Positions 21,857 through 34,469 of a stretch of DNA of 64,000 nt are shown here, piece by piece. The first letter of the stretch is position 1; every line of letters begins with the position of its first letter. The DNA is from Endomychus coccineus. Taxonomy: Eukaryota; Arthropoda; Insecta; Coleoptera; Endomychidae. Location of the stretch: contig OY294067.1 in the NCBI GenBank assembly GCA_958510875.1, positions 137,609,726-137,673,725 of the forward strand. Reading direction: 5' to 3'. The notes under the pieces were generated by a model. That model ran no database searches, was not told the DNA's origin, and saw only the letters and a list, made by a program, of their open reading frames with translations. Position numbers and translations under genes: made by a program.

Positions 21857-22236
21857 TGTTCAATTATTAATGATATTTTCCCCAAAGTACGAAATGAAGT
21901 GAATTTTCATTATGACCCCAGACCTCATGAATTTCACCTCCATGTACTTGTTCTGTACGTAAGATACACCTTCAGACACGTATTAACCACATAATTTCAA
22001 CGACACAGTAGGTTTTCTAATATTCAATTTAGTAACAGTGAAGAACTGCAATATATATAATTGATAACTAAATATACACACGTGAAATAAAAACTACATT
22101 TGCAGTGACATCCATATTTACACTGCAATTATTGTACATTTCTTGTGGCATCTTTTATACACATCCGATTTGTTGTGGCAACGATGCCACAATTTAGGAA
22201 AATAAGGGGTACGTATCTTCCCTGAAATGGAGTGTA

Positions 22237-23290
<1,054 letters not shown>

Positions 23291-23359
23291 TTCAGTTGTA
23301 AAACAATAATGAACTACAAATTACAAATTATCTTGGTCAAGGGTGGTTGTGGAATGTAA

Positions 23360-24352
23360 AACGAAATGTTAACTTTGAACCTTTTACAAGGTCGCAATAG
23401 CCACAAACAGGGTCGAAAACTGTTTTAAATTGGTTAATTTTCTATAAATCGAATGACGTTCACGTGAGGAACGCGTAGCTCGCGAGTTAGGAAAGTACAA
23501 ATCTTCGGAACATATAGTGTAGTACCAAAAGACGCCAAGTAGGGGAAACAAAAGGCGTCACGTAAGAGTATCATCTTGATCTCTATGAAGAGTATTCTGT
23601 GACAAGCATAGATAACTCTACCATCGGTAGTAGAGTTATCTATGGTAACAAATGTCAGTTGACTTGAAAACACAATTTTATACGAAAGTTTTAACGTTTA
23701 CATCTCGAGTGCGCTTCCGGCTCCGGGATTTTCACGTGGCCTATCGAAATTAGAAGGTTCGAATTGTATAAAAACACAATTGCATGAACGCCAGAAGTCC
23801 TATGTAATTAACTACGAACGTAATAATTTTGACATATGCCTCCAGGAGCACGCTGCGCGTAAGTTAGAGTTTATACATTTTACCTCTATTTTGTTAATTT
23901 GGGGCCGTTTCGAACCCCGTGTGACCGGCTCCAGTTGTAATAAAGTATTTTGTGCTATGGGCCGCTTGCTTTTACCCGCTTTCGTTATATTTAAGTAGCT
24001 AGAAAATTCCCTTTCGTACGTCGCACGTTTACACGTTAGTAGCGGACAGCTGAGAATACCTCAAACTGTTTTAATTAAATTTTCCTATTTAATCGACATT
24101 TTGGGGCCCGAAACTATGCTATTTAGTTGGCCCCGTTCATAAACTAACGACATGGAGCGAGAACCGCATGCAAAAAGTCCTCGTTAAGACGTTCTATGTA
24201 CCGTGAATTTGCAATTTTCTAACTCGCGAGCTACGCGCTTCTCACGTGAACGTCATTCGATTTATCGAAAATTAACCAATTCAAAACAGTTTCGACCCAG
24301 TTTGGGGCTATCACGACCTTTTAAAAGGTTCAAAGTTAACATTTCGAAATAT
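23360..24352. mobile_element. ~1-kb TIR element, copy 1
   Basis: Terminal inverted repeats of about 125 bp: left 23,365-23,490 and right 24,218-24,350. Both begin CGAAATGTTAACTTTGAACC and contain CGTAGCTCGCGAGTTAG. The interior (about 730 bp) has no transposase. It includes a 72-codon frame (23,780-23,998) that is also open in copy 2. Superfamily unknown. Confidence 0.75.
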
Positions 24353-24407
24353 TTCGACAATTTTAAGCTCGGCTGAGCTACATGGTAGGCGAAATGGTGG
24401 GTGTCAG

Positions 24408-24498
24408 GATATTTCGTTACGGTATTTGTTTTTCGTTTTTTAGATTTTCGTTACGGTATTTGTTTTTTGTATTTTAGATTTTCGTTACGGTATTTCTT
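24408..24498. repeat. Short tandem repeat (ttcgttacggtattt...)
   Basis: About two and a half units of 40-odd bp, each TTTCGTTACGGTATTTGTTTTT plus a T-rich segment ending TTTTAGATT. Confidence 0.75.
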
Positions 24499-24571
24499 GA
24501 TTCGGTCGCCGCGCCGCGCTCAAAGCCCGCGATAAAAGCTATATGCAATAGCTTAAAAAAAAAAGCTAGAA

Positions 24572-25335
24572 TCACATATCTGAGACGTTCCAAATTCGTT
24601 GATGTTTTAACTGCCCAAATGTCGCGAGTGCGGATTTTCATGCAGATCTCAACTACAAAAAGGAATCAATATAGGCTTCTCAGCACTCAAATTCCCCAAC
24701 ATATGAAATTTAACTTGATCATTTGGAAAGACATATCGCACTTTCAATGCTATCGTCTTCACATTTATTGTAGCCCTTCCCATACCTGTACTATTAGGAT
24801 AGCAATCGGTTCGAGACCTTATCAATCGCAACTTATGTTTACCACCCAAAACTTTGTTATAGTCATTTAATATACCTAGTAGAAAATTCAACGGTGTCCA
24901 TAAATTGATTTCATCATTGTAGACTGACCTCATTGCATCTTTATATGACCACCCGGAAATATCTAGAGGTATAGATTCATGTTCGGCATATATGTTAGAT
25001 AAGCTCCAATGGTGCTGACAATACTCGGATCGCGTACTTTGTCTATCTCTTTTCCATTCAATTCATAACTGATATATCCAAAGAGAAACGCTCCAAAATT
25101 ATTGGCTAGCGTACATTCACCGTCACCACCTGCTTCTGCTGGAATTCTGCCTCGATGAATAAAGCAGAAGAGGCTAAATCTACCAACACATCTTGTTTAT
25201 TGATCAGTATCTCAATTTCATCGCTGTTGCCGAAAGATGTTGTGTGTGGATAGTAAGTGTGAGTGAATAATCCATATTTTTTCATTTTCAGTAGGGCTGT
25301 CTACTGTCACCACAGTATAGTAGAATATGTTTGAT
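24572..25335 (-). pseudogene. N-terminal half of the double-jelly-roll capsid-like gene
   Basis: Minus-strand relic with protein-like frames in order: about 25,330-25,190 (DEIEILINKQD), about 25,150-25,010 (FGAFLFGYISYELNG) and 24,933-24,649 (NFLLGILNDYNKVL). It finishes at the target duplication with VKTSTNLERLRYVILAF. At least three frameshifts or stops. This is the arrangement of insect DJR-domain proteins related to Polinton/adintovirus capsids. It continues at 14,493 on the far side of the 10-kb insertion. Confidence 0.6.
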
Positions 25336-25679
25336 AAATTCTATTCCTATTACACTAACTGCACGTAAAATTACAAGACGTCAATTTAAAACAAAAATTG
25401 ATATAGAGAGATGACGAAGTTGCGCAATTAAAACGTAATTAGTTATAAATATTCTTTTTCAAAAATTTTCAGAACATCTGCTTTCCTCAGTAGTTCATTA
25501 ATATGCATTATCACGTTCACTTTTTGAAATCTTCGAATTCTAATCCATTTAGAATACCGCCTTTGTATTTCATTTTTGCGATATTTTGGAACTAATTGAC
25601 GAACAAAGTAGAAAATAATAAGTTATCGCTCAAGGCGGTGGATATCGATATTATTTGTTATTCTAAGCACAAAGTACCA

Positions 25680-25950
25680 TTTTTTAGTTTAACATAAGGT
25701 GTATTCTAACTAATGATATGACTAATATCCGTTTTGAGCATTTCTGAATCGATGTAGAATATTTTTGAGATGATGTCTGTGTGTGCGTATATGTTCCTGC
25801 GTATGTAACCCTCTGTGGAGACGATTGCGCCGTTCGTATTGGTCGTACAGATTTGAAATTTCCAAATTGCTTCAATGTGGTTGAAGTAGGAACTGTATTG
25901 TTTTGGGTTCTGTAGCCTCGTTTCAGATGGTAATTTTGACATCCATCTTC
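25680..25950 (-). pseudogene. Unrecognised short minus-strand frame upstream of the DJR relic
   Basis: Two overlapping open frames (25,942-25,706 and 25,875-25,684). The first has a protein-like stretch (IEAIWKFQICTTNTNGAIVS). No domain recognised. It may belong to the same virus-like element by position and strand; weak. Confidence 0.25.
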
Positions 25951-28680
25951 AAATGGAACTATGGTATTTCATTGAACCACAATGACAAGTGTTTTTTAAT
26001 CATAAATATATATCACAATCGTATATATAACACGATATTCTTATTTTAAGATTTGGAATACGTCGCACTTACGTCATTGAATCATATTTATATTGGATTG
26101 GATTAACTACTCCGTTATATGGAATTAATATTGAAAATAAATAATACAGTCCAGTCCATAAGGTAGGGAAATAGGCCAAAAAGTAATGACAAAAAAATAT
26201 TGTTTGAAAAATTAGGAAAATCGAAGAAAATTCCAAGGAAAAACATTATAACCCCATTGAAATGACCGTGCGATATGTCATCGTAGGGTTATTTTTGGTC
26301 GCTGATTACGAAGTTGAAGTAAAAAAATATAATTTTCTTGTAATTCGAAATAGACGTCGAAAAGATAAACGTGAATCAACACGAGACTCGAAAAATCGAA
26401 TTCAAAGGGTAGAATTCATGATGAAATTTTTTTTAAGCATTTTCGATGTCATATTCGTAATCAACGACCAAAAAAACCTACGATCACGTGATGTACGGTC
26501 ATGTCAAACCATTTTTCTTTTGGCATTAGTTGTAATTTTAGCCATTTAAAATTGTTCGAAAACATTATGTTGAGTCAACACGACACTCAAAAAATTTCAT
26601 TCAAAGGGAAGGAGAATTCATAATAAAATTTTCCGCGTTCTTCCGGAAAACGATATTTTTAAACATTTTAAATAACAAATTCGTAATCAGCGACCAAAAG
26701 AAAACCTATAGTGACCTATTACACGATAATTTCAATGAAGTGGATAAGATTCCCTTTTCAGGTTTCCCATAGTTTTCCGCAAATTTTCCTTTTTTTTTAT
26801 ACTTGGGATCGAAATATGCGACTGTCAACCTCTATTTTGTATAAAACGATAATCACGTTATGACGTGTTCTTGCGACTTTTCGGTATATTGCTTACTGCG
26901 TAAGCTTCAAATCCTCGGGCGCCAGATTTTTCCCAAAGGTTTACTCCTTTTTGAGGACTTCTGCTAGGGTCCTCTCCACAAGGCTTGTCACTATGCTATC
27001 TAAAGATAGCCTTGTCCCTAAGGTAGCTACAGTGAAGTATAACCAGAGTCCAATGGGCAGAAAACAGTATCAGAATTGTAGGCTTTAATTACAATTGATA
27101 CCTGGTTAAAACTTAGCTCGTTAAAGATGGAGCAGAAATAATTTAATGAAACAGGGAATTCCAAATATTAGAATATATAATGATTTTAACAAGTACACTT
27201 TCAGAATAATCAATATAAATGCAATTGGACGGTATTATTTACAAAGATTTCACCCAGACGGAAAATGTAATGAAGCTCAAACGGTAAATGAAAACTCTTC
27301 CATCATATCTACTCTACGATGTGTTCGGTATTTAAATTTAATTCAGCGGTACGGAATCGGTTGACAAATGATTCAGAATGATCAATTTGAGGAAAAGTAC
27401 GAATCAAACAGGTCCTAGCGTAATAGCGGTGTTCGGTAAATATTCAGATAGCCATTTTACTTGAAATGTTGTTAAAACGCACTACGATATATCAAACGGT
27501 TTAAATACGGTCGGTTCAGATTCGGAAGATATATCGTAATGCCCGGATATAAAATATTAAGCCATTTACCTTATACGAAATTTCACTTAAGCGGAACACT
27601 ATTGGTTATTCACTTTTTCAAATCTGACTTGGATAATAATCATTTCACTTTGATTCTAATATGATAATCACACTTTAACGGTACGTATTGAAAATCGAAA
27701 TCACAAAGAGGGCAACGGTACTGATTCTAAATCGAAATCACAAGAGGGCGATCTTTTGGCTGTCACGGCTTTTATATGTTTTCCGAGGTTCTGAACAGGT
27801 CTGCTCCACCAATTCCTTATTTTGTGCCAATGGTTTTCTTTACTTATGCCCCGAACAATGTATAAAAGTGACGCTACTTTTAAGATCTAAAATTCGCGCA
27901 TATGACGCTCCGGTAGTTTCTCTCGGCGGACTAAACAAGTGTTATCGGAGTTTTTTTTTGGTTGTTCGCTTTTTTTTATACATAAGGCTGTTCAAAGTTT
28001 GGTGTCTTAACTGGCCAGACCCCTGTTTTTGCAAACATATTTTATCGGAATGAAATGTAAATTTGAGCGGGCATGAATTAGATTCATCTATTTGAATAAT
28101 TATACTTATTTGAAATTACGGATATTTAGAAAAGTGACAATCACGGAATACACATTCGGAATTCATCCATATCTATTGAAATAATGAACTGTTCAAACTG
28201 AAATTACATGTAACATCCGTATTTATTTCCTGATCTAAATTAAATAATCTTTCGAAATTTAAGCTTCGTTACAACGTGTAAGGTGAGAAAATTTGCTTGA
28301 AAATGAACCCATTTTGGAGGCTTAATTTTCCTTTTTTGTTAAATTAAAAATTATCTTAAAAAGGGGGTATTAATTTAGCGTATAGGGGTGAATGGGAAGA
28401 TATTGAAGTGTCGCTCAGTAATCAAGAATTTCCTTCATGGTTCATCGAACATCATCCAAAAATAATTTTTCCGATTTGACCTTCTGTAAAATAGACAGTA
28501 ATTCTCTCAGCTTATTGACTAAACTAATAGTCCTGTCAGCAAAATCTATCAACACATATAGTTGTAAAATATATGTTGTCAATTGGAATAAACGTCATGG
28601 GATATAATTTAAGGTCTTTTCACAATTTCACGTATTTAGCGGTTTCTAAATCATTTGCAATCTATTTTCTGTTCCTGCAG
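25951..28680. other. No gene recognised; scattered small inverted motifs
   Basis: AT-rich. A motif ggtcgctgattacg (26,299) occurs inverted at 26,455 and 26,690 (cgtaatcagcgacc) and again in the palindromic element at 58.6 kb. A direct repeat of about 40 bp lies at 27,687-27,750 (aaatcgaaatcacaa.gagggc). The 121-codon frame at 27,688-28,053 has no recognisable domain. Confidence 0.4.
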
Positions 28681-28689
28681 AGGTTAGCT

Positions 28690-29310
28690 GTTTCCGCGGG
28701 TGAATTCCGATCTTGGATTAAGTTTGCACACTTCACATTGAAAATATGAGGAAAGTCGCTGTTTATATGAGACTTCGAAAAAATTATCTCCAACCCACTT
28801 TCTTACTCCTTAACGCAAGTATCGATCTTGATGAAATGTTGTACACTTAACCTTCAAAACACGAGGAAATTCACATGAGATTTCAAAAAGCTACCCTACT
28901 CCTTTGCCACTGATTAGGTCATATAAGTTTTGAAATCGATGAAATTTGTACACATGACTTTCAAAACAAGAGGAAAGTCACTCCTTGAATGAGAAACTAC
29001 CCTAGCTCTCATACACAACCTTTAACGCAGACAGGAACCGATTTCGATAAAATTTTGTAGACTCGACCTTCAAAATATGAAGAAAGCAACACTTTCTACA
29101 TGAAATTCCAAAAAAACCTCTCCATTGCCTAGGAGCACATTTTTACCGATCATCATAACACTCTGCATACCTGACTTTTGAAACAAGAGGAAAGTCACTG
29201 TTCACATGAGATTTCGAAAAAACTACCAAACCTCCATTTTTAACCCCTTAAAGCAGATAAGTACCGATCTAGATAAACTTCTACACGTCTTAGTAGAGTA
29301 TGTGAAACCA
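28690..29310. repeat. ~110-bp tandem repeat, about 5.5 units
   Basis: Units marked by ttcaaaacaagaggaaagtc start at 28,738, 28,854, 28,962, 29,071 and 29,180 (spacing 108-116). Each also has cgatcttgatgaaattttgtacac and acatgagatttcgaaaaa. Diverged, noncoding. Confidence 0.8.
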
Positions 29311-29311
29311 A

Positions 29312-29365
29312 AAAATAAGTGATATCTGTAAATTTCATGTTTACCAAGGACAAAACAAAACATTA
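29312..29365. repeat. ~45-bp dispersed repeat shared with 42,728-42,775
   Basis: Both sites read tagtagagtatgtgaaaccaaaaaataagtgatat, then diverge after ggtaaattt. Probably the conserved end of an unrecognised element. Confidence 0.6.
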
Positions 29366-29966
29366 TCGACAGTAGAAAAGTAGTTTCCCACAAAAGATTA
29401 ATGATTGAAGAAATATTTGAATATGATTAAATATTAAGACCGTGATAGACGGAGTGAGAAAATCAACGCAACTGACACTCATTGTATGGTAGCGGAGAGG
29501 AAAATATTATTTATAACCCAAAAAAAATATCCAAATGCATTAATAATTTTATAACAATTCTCTATTGCATTGAGAATGAAAATTTGCATTAATCTTATTA
29601 TTGTTCTGCGGCATGAACCATTGTGTAGAGTTCTACTTTTTCAATTGAAAGTAGTTCCACCAGCCACTACTGGTAGAATCGATATAAATAGGACAGTCCA
29701 CGAGTTCGAAAGAGAAAAGTACAGAGGGTGGGATAGTGGTTGAGGTATCGTTCAAAGGAGCTAGACTGTAGATGTGCCAAAAACTGTAACAATTTAAAAA
29801 AGTTATGTCGTTTGGATACGATGGGCCAAACACTGAGATGCATGGCGAGTGGTAGACCACTAAGTCGCCGTAACTGTCACCGGGACGCATTTAGACATTC
29901 CACTATAGCATTCGGCACCCGTCTTCAATCTGATTGGTTCATTTAAATATGCTGTCGAATTCCATA

Positions 29967-30253
29967 CAGAGAGATGTAAGAATAGAGAGCGCTAAAGGAT
30001 ATATTAGTGACCGGACTTAATGAATTTAGAGTCGCGGAGTGGGGATGAATGAGTTACCAAGCTTCCCATACCATACTGTACGAACTACACTAGCGGAAGA
30101 CTCGACGTCGAAAGAACGAATTGTGAATGCCGCGCATAAAGTACAGGAGAAAAAAAATTGTTGGAGGGGAGAAATCGGTTACTACTCAATCCCGGTCACT
30201 CGATTAACATAGGCTTTCATGGGACTAGCGCTCTCTATTCTTACAGCTCTCTG
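29967..30253. mobile_element. hAT-type MITE, 287 bp, with 8-bp target duplication
   Basis: Ends CAGAGAGATGTAAGAATAGA and, inverted, CAGAGAGCTGTAAGAATAGA, continuing AGCGCT. Flanked by ATTCCATA at 29,959-29,966 and 30,254-30,261. The 8-bp duplication and CAGAG ends are typical of hAT. Inserted into the left arm of the surrounding long-TIR element; the right arm gives the uninterrupted sequence GAATTCCATAGCGG. Confidence 0.88.
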
Positions 30254-30659
30254 ATTCCATAGCGGATTGTTTCGACGGTGCTCAAATCGAGAGTGGGCTG
30301 TTATTTAGTTTCAAACTGCGAACGGTGCCGAATTCTGAAGTGCTATGCTTAAGCGGTGCTGAAATACAGAGTTGAATGTTACACAATTTTAGCATGTACT
30401 ATGCCGAATACTTTGCTAGGTAATGCATATTTTAACGTTTTCCTCAAAACTTGCTGTTTTGTTTTTAAAATTGCGTAAATATCAAGTTAATTTAAAATTA
30501 AAGTATACCTTTTCATACAATTGTAAGTAATAAACACTCGTGTAGGTATACATAGCTTTTATTTTTCATACTATAAAACATGAATGTAAACATTGAATGT
30601 AGCAGAAGTTATAGGCGAATACAAGAAAAACATTTTTTAATCGTTCATGTCATTACTTT

Positions 30660-31132
30660 TTGCATTCGAACGATTTTTGACTACATTTTCCGCTAAGTTG
30701 CGCCTTCTTTTCTTGCATGAAGTTTCATCTTTGGCAGGTCGGCCACAAGGAAGTCTCTTACACCCTCTTGTCATCCTCATTTTACTCCACTTAATGATGT
30801 TGGTTGAACTTTAATATTCAAATTTGTGTTGTGCCTTAATGCTAAGGAACTTCCAGCAGTGCATAAGAATGTTTCCCAAGAAAAGTTTTGGGTTTTATAG
30901 ATTTTAATCTCTGTAATAAAATTTTTCTTTCAGTGAACTGTGAAGTACCAAATTTACTATGGTGTTGTTGCATATGTGAAAAAATTCGTTGTAAACCTTC
31001 ATTAGACTGGTCATCCGTGTGAGGATCATCACCTAAATTCAAAGCATTTGACGTAATATCCGTTGAGTCGAGGATCAAAGTAGATTCTTCTACGTTTTTC
31101 TTGGTATTTTTAGGTTCCATCAATGGCTGCAT
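30660..31132 (-). CDS. Small ORF of the long-TIR element, function unknown
   Basis: 96-codon frame from ATG at 31,132 (MQPLMEPKNTKKNVEE...) to a stop at 30,842. A basic segment further on in another frame (RGCKRLPCGRPAKDE) may be a C-terminal exon or frameshifted tail. No catalytic motif. Possibly a transposase C-terminus or accessory protein. Confidence 0.3.
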
Positions 31133-31322
31133 TTCAGCACCGCTTAAACATTACACTTCAGAATTCGGGACCGTCAGCAGCTAGAAACTGAATAACAATC
31201 CACTCTCGATTTAGGCACTATCGAAACAATCCGCTATGGAATTCGGCAGCATATTTAAATGAACAAATCTGAAGACGGGTGCCTAATGATATAGTGGAAT
31301 GTCTAAATGCCACCGGGACTGT

Positions 31323-33035
31323 TTGTAGGCCTGGCTACGCCTAGTATTTATGTATATCAACTAAAGATATACACCTATGTGATTGTTAGTGCACCTCAGA
31401 CAGTTCTGGAGACTACTCATTCCATTATTACATATTGTTATTTGAGTTGTATAGAATATTTTGGAACATCATCACCAAATTCGATTGAATGTTCTAAGAT
31501 ATATTGAAAACTCGATTGGAAATAAGTAATCTCTCACCATCAATTTTGTACTGTAACTTATTAGACAATTTTTATTAGTTAGTTAGTTAGTTTTTTATTA
31601 TAAATATTAATGTTGATATACTGATTCCACAAGAATTGATGGGACTATATATAATACATCTGTTCTTAATGCTATAAATAAAACCATATGGTGCTTTCTG
31701 TTTATTCTTAAACAAAATAAATAATATCACACACTTTGAATCATAAGAAATGCTCACACAATTTCTGGTTCAAAAATTTCATTTATAGTTTACTTTCATA
31801 TCACTTGCTTTAGTGTAACGAGTTCTATTATTGGTGCTTTTTCATGAGTTGCATAAGACAATCAAATGACTTCATTCTCACCCATTTTCCGTTGTATAGA
31901 GTAGTTGAAAAATGTCTGGGGAAACTTTCTTTTATCCTCTAAATAGCTCACTGAGAATAAAACAGAAATGTGATAGTTCATATTTGTAATTTACCTTTAT
32001 CTTCCAAAACTTGATCCATTAGCAAATTCCGTTTTATACTACAAATTGCTATTCATATTTTATTTGCAGTAACTTCGCAATTATTCAGACGTTGCTAATC
32101 TACATATTTCATAAGTATATAAAGTTATTTTTCTCATTTTGTTTATGTAGTTTAAACAATATCTTGTTAAGATAGGTCACGTTATTATAATATGCTGCGT
32201 ATATTATGAATGTTTCATGTTGGCTCAGTCTTATCGCCTATATTAGTACTAGCACAAATATGTATTCACAGATAAGTCAAATAATCACCTGGCTCTTCAA
32301 CGTTTTCCAAGTACCTATATTATCATAATGATATGAAACTTTTACATCATTGAACAAATAATTTTATGTTCCAATAAAAACAAAATATTTTCAATTTTGA
32401 ATGAAAGTTTATTAATAATATCGTAACTTGCGAGTTTTATGAGATGCTTGAAGACCCAGATTCTGTTTTCTATATTTATGCTTAAGGACAATATAAAAAT
32501 TTCCTCATAGTGTCTATGGTCAGGAATTGTGTATATATTCATAACTGATAAAAAACTTCCTGAGAAATATTTACTGATTGTTATACAAGATTGTTATACA
32601 CACACCTACACAGGGTGTTAAAAAAATGTGTAATAAACTCTGGCTTTTTTTTAAGTGTGCTGGTCCTTTTCACCAGACACACATCAGCCAGATGGGCTTT
32701 TTGTGCATTGCAGTTGGATAGAACCAACTCCTAAAATCTAGTGCCCTTGTCAAGTAAAAACTCCAATGTATTAATTGAAAGCGCATAATTCTACACGGTT
32801 ATGAAACAATGCCTTCAATCATCAGATGTCACGTACCCGTAATATGAACCCTTTTTTGGATTCTATAACATATTGTAACTAGTAACAAGAAAAACGTATC
32901 AACAATTCATTATCGAATTTTCTATAATTCAGATTTGTTTTACGTTAAAAATTGATAAACTATAAAAGAGTCCTCACTGTGGATATTCATAACACTATAA
33001 ATAAGAAATAATCACCCTTATGCTCTGAAAATGCT
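31323..33035. other. No gene recognised
   Basis: AT-rich noncoding sequence with a short (GTTA)n at 31,577-31,592. Nothing else identified. Confidence 0.4.
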
Positions 33036-33040
33036 GTTAA

Positions 33041-33083
33041 AGTACAGAAGATCTTTCGGCTACCAAGTAGCATCATCAGAGTG
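33041..33083 (-). ncRNA. Hammerhead ribozyme-like core of a Penelope-like element
   Basis: On the minus strand CTGATGA (plus 33,073-33,079) is followed by a perfect 5-bp hairpin GCTAC-TTG-GTAGC and then GAAA (plus 33,054-33,057). This is the conserved core order of minimal hammerhead ribozymes known from Penelope-like elements. It lies just 3' of the GIY-YIG coding relic on the same strand. GATC after the core could be a short palindromic stem III followed by a UUC cleavage triplet; stem I is imperfect and unproven. Confidence 0.6.
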
Positions 33084-33084
33084 A

Positions 33085-33450
33085 ACTGAATTAGAAATCA
33101 AAATGTACCTGATTAGTTACTATTTGAGAATATACATGCAAACAAGGGGTTACCCTCATAGCTGAAGATAAATCCGAATTCAATAAATTGCTTTCCCGTT
33201 TATACATTTCTATTACTTCTGAATTACTTACATATTTGTCGGTACTGTATTTTAAGAGTAATACATTTTCTGAACAAATTATCTGACCTGTACTGAAAAT
33301 AACTTCGGCTAACGCTGATTTTTGACCCATTGTTATATGGGCAAATGTTCTTCATACCGATTTAAAATGTTCCTTCTAGTTTGACTCGTATAGCATTATG
33401 AACACGACTCAGAATGGATTTTGTGAATTCTGGATGATTTACATATGGCT
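33085..33450 (-). pseudogene. Penelope-like element 3' end (GIY-YIG endonuclease part)
   Basis: Minus-strand relic with SQTRRNILNRYEEHL (the basic loop and EH of GIY-YIG nucleases), then a frame change and KSALAEVIFSTGQIIC, continuing to the C-terminus. Ends in the ribozyme-bearing 3' region. Its nearly matching counterpart in the opposite orientation starts at 33,515. Confidence 0.65.
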
Positions 33451-33514
33451 TTTTGAACACGCTTAATAGACAATTTGATTCACTGAAATCCACTGATAGA
33501 AACAGATAAGCAGC

Positions 33515-34110
33515 TCTCTTTCCCTGATGTTAACATTATAAAAGATGGTAATCATTTGGAATTCGACATATACAGAAGATCTATTCAAACAAGTAGGTAT
33601 ACTCCAGCGGATAAAGCTACATCATTTAATTATAAAATAGCTACATTAAATAGTCTTGTTCATAGATTATTGCAAGTCCCTTTCAGCGAACAAAATTAGA
33701 ACATCGAAATTAACAAACTTCAGCAAACAGCGTCGAACAATGGTTACGACAAATCTTTGATCAACAATTTAATTTCTAAGCGAAAAAAGGAAATTGGAAT
33801 GCATCTAACTAACCAAATTATAGCCACTACCTTCAAATAGTTCAATAAAATTCGGAAGTTTCACGTATCACCCTTCAGTAATTAATAAATTCCATAATTT
33901 GTTTTCTAAATTTGCAGTATAAACCGTTTATAGATGAAAGAACAAGCTAAAAGACAGTTTAGGCAACACCTTTGATGAAGTTTCCAACAAATTCGGGATT
34001 TACGTTTGTAAGTCGTGTTCAAATTGCTACATGAGTCAAACTAGAAGGGATATTCTAACTCGGCATGAAGAACATGTTGAAACATGTTTCTTTGGTACCG
34101 AATATTGATT
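33515..34110 (+). pseudogene. Penelope-like element RT C-terminus and GIY-YIG start
   Basis: The plus strand reads FPDVNIIKDGNHLEFDIYRR, then NSLVHRLLQVPFSE and KLQQTASNNGYDKSLINNLI, from the end of a Penelope-type reverse transcriptase. After stops and frame changes comes FGIYVCKSCSNCYMSQTRRD, the GIY-YIG motif region. Head-to-head with the minus copy at 33,085-33,450. Confidence 0.7.
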
Positions 34111-34469
34111 TAGAGTACAAGTTCAAATGAACGTTCATATGAACAGTTTTTGAGTGAAAAATTGTGCTTGCTGTCTTCGCTCTAGGGCCGCGCCTACGTT
34201 GCTTGGAGCCAGGGTGCAAAACATACGGTGTCGACCTACTTCCACCGATTTCAATAAAGTCACTAGAACGATAAAGATTAAAAACATATTTTCTTGCACA
34301 AAATAGTGTTCTTTAAACAATATTATATACATATTATTCCTTGAAAAACCTCTATTACATTACTATTTTTAGATGCACATTAACAGCCTAGAAAATGGAA
34401 CACAATAGAAAATTACTAATAAATAAAACAATTATTACATCACAGCATGATTTTAATAATATATTATGC

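Larger units (their letters stand above)
29880..31322. mobile_element. Long-TIR DNA element carrying a small ORF
   Basis: The left arm (29,882-30,395, minus the nested hAT MITE) and the right arm (31,125-31,320) are inverted repeats of about 210 bp. They share GCATTTAGACATTCCACTAT, GGCACCCGTCTTCA and CCATAGCGGATTGTTTCGA. The interior has a minus-strand 96-codon frame at 31,132-30,842. Long TIRs fit Mutator-like elements, but no catalytic domain is visible, so the superfamily is open. Confidence 0.65.

Noticed and set aside
26930..27010. 28S rDNA R1/R2 target-site fragment (a 'ctaaggtagc' phrase)
   Set aside because: Only about ten bases agree with the conserved rDNA site and the flanks differ, so chance.
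27688..28053. 121-codon plus-strand frame
   Set aside because: Cys- and Phe-rich without domain, signal or repeat homology; lies in AT-rich noncoding sequence with a small internal duplication. Judged chance.
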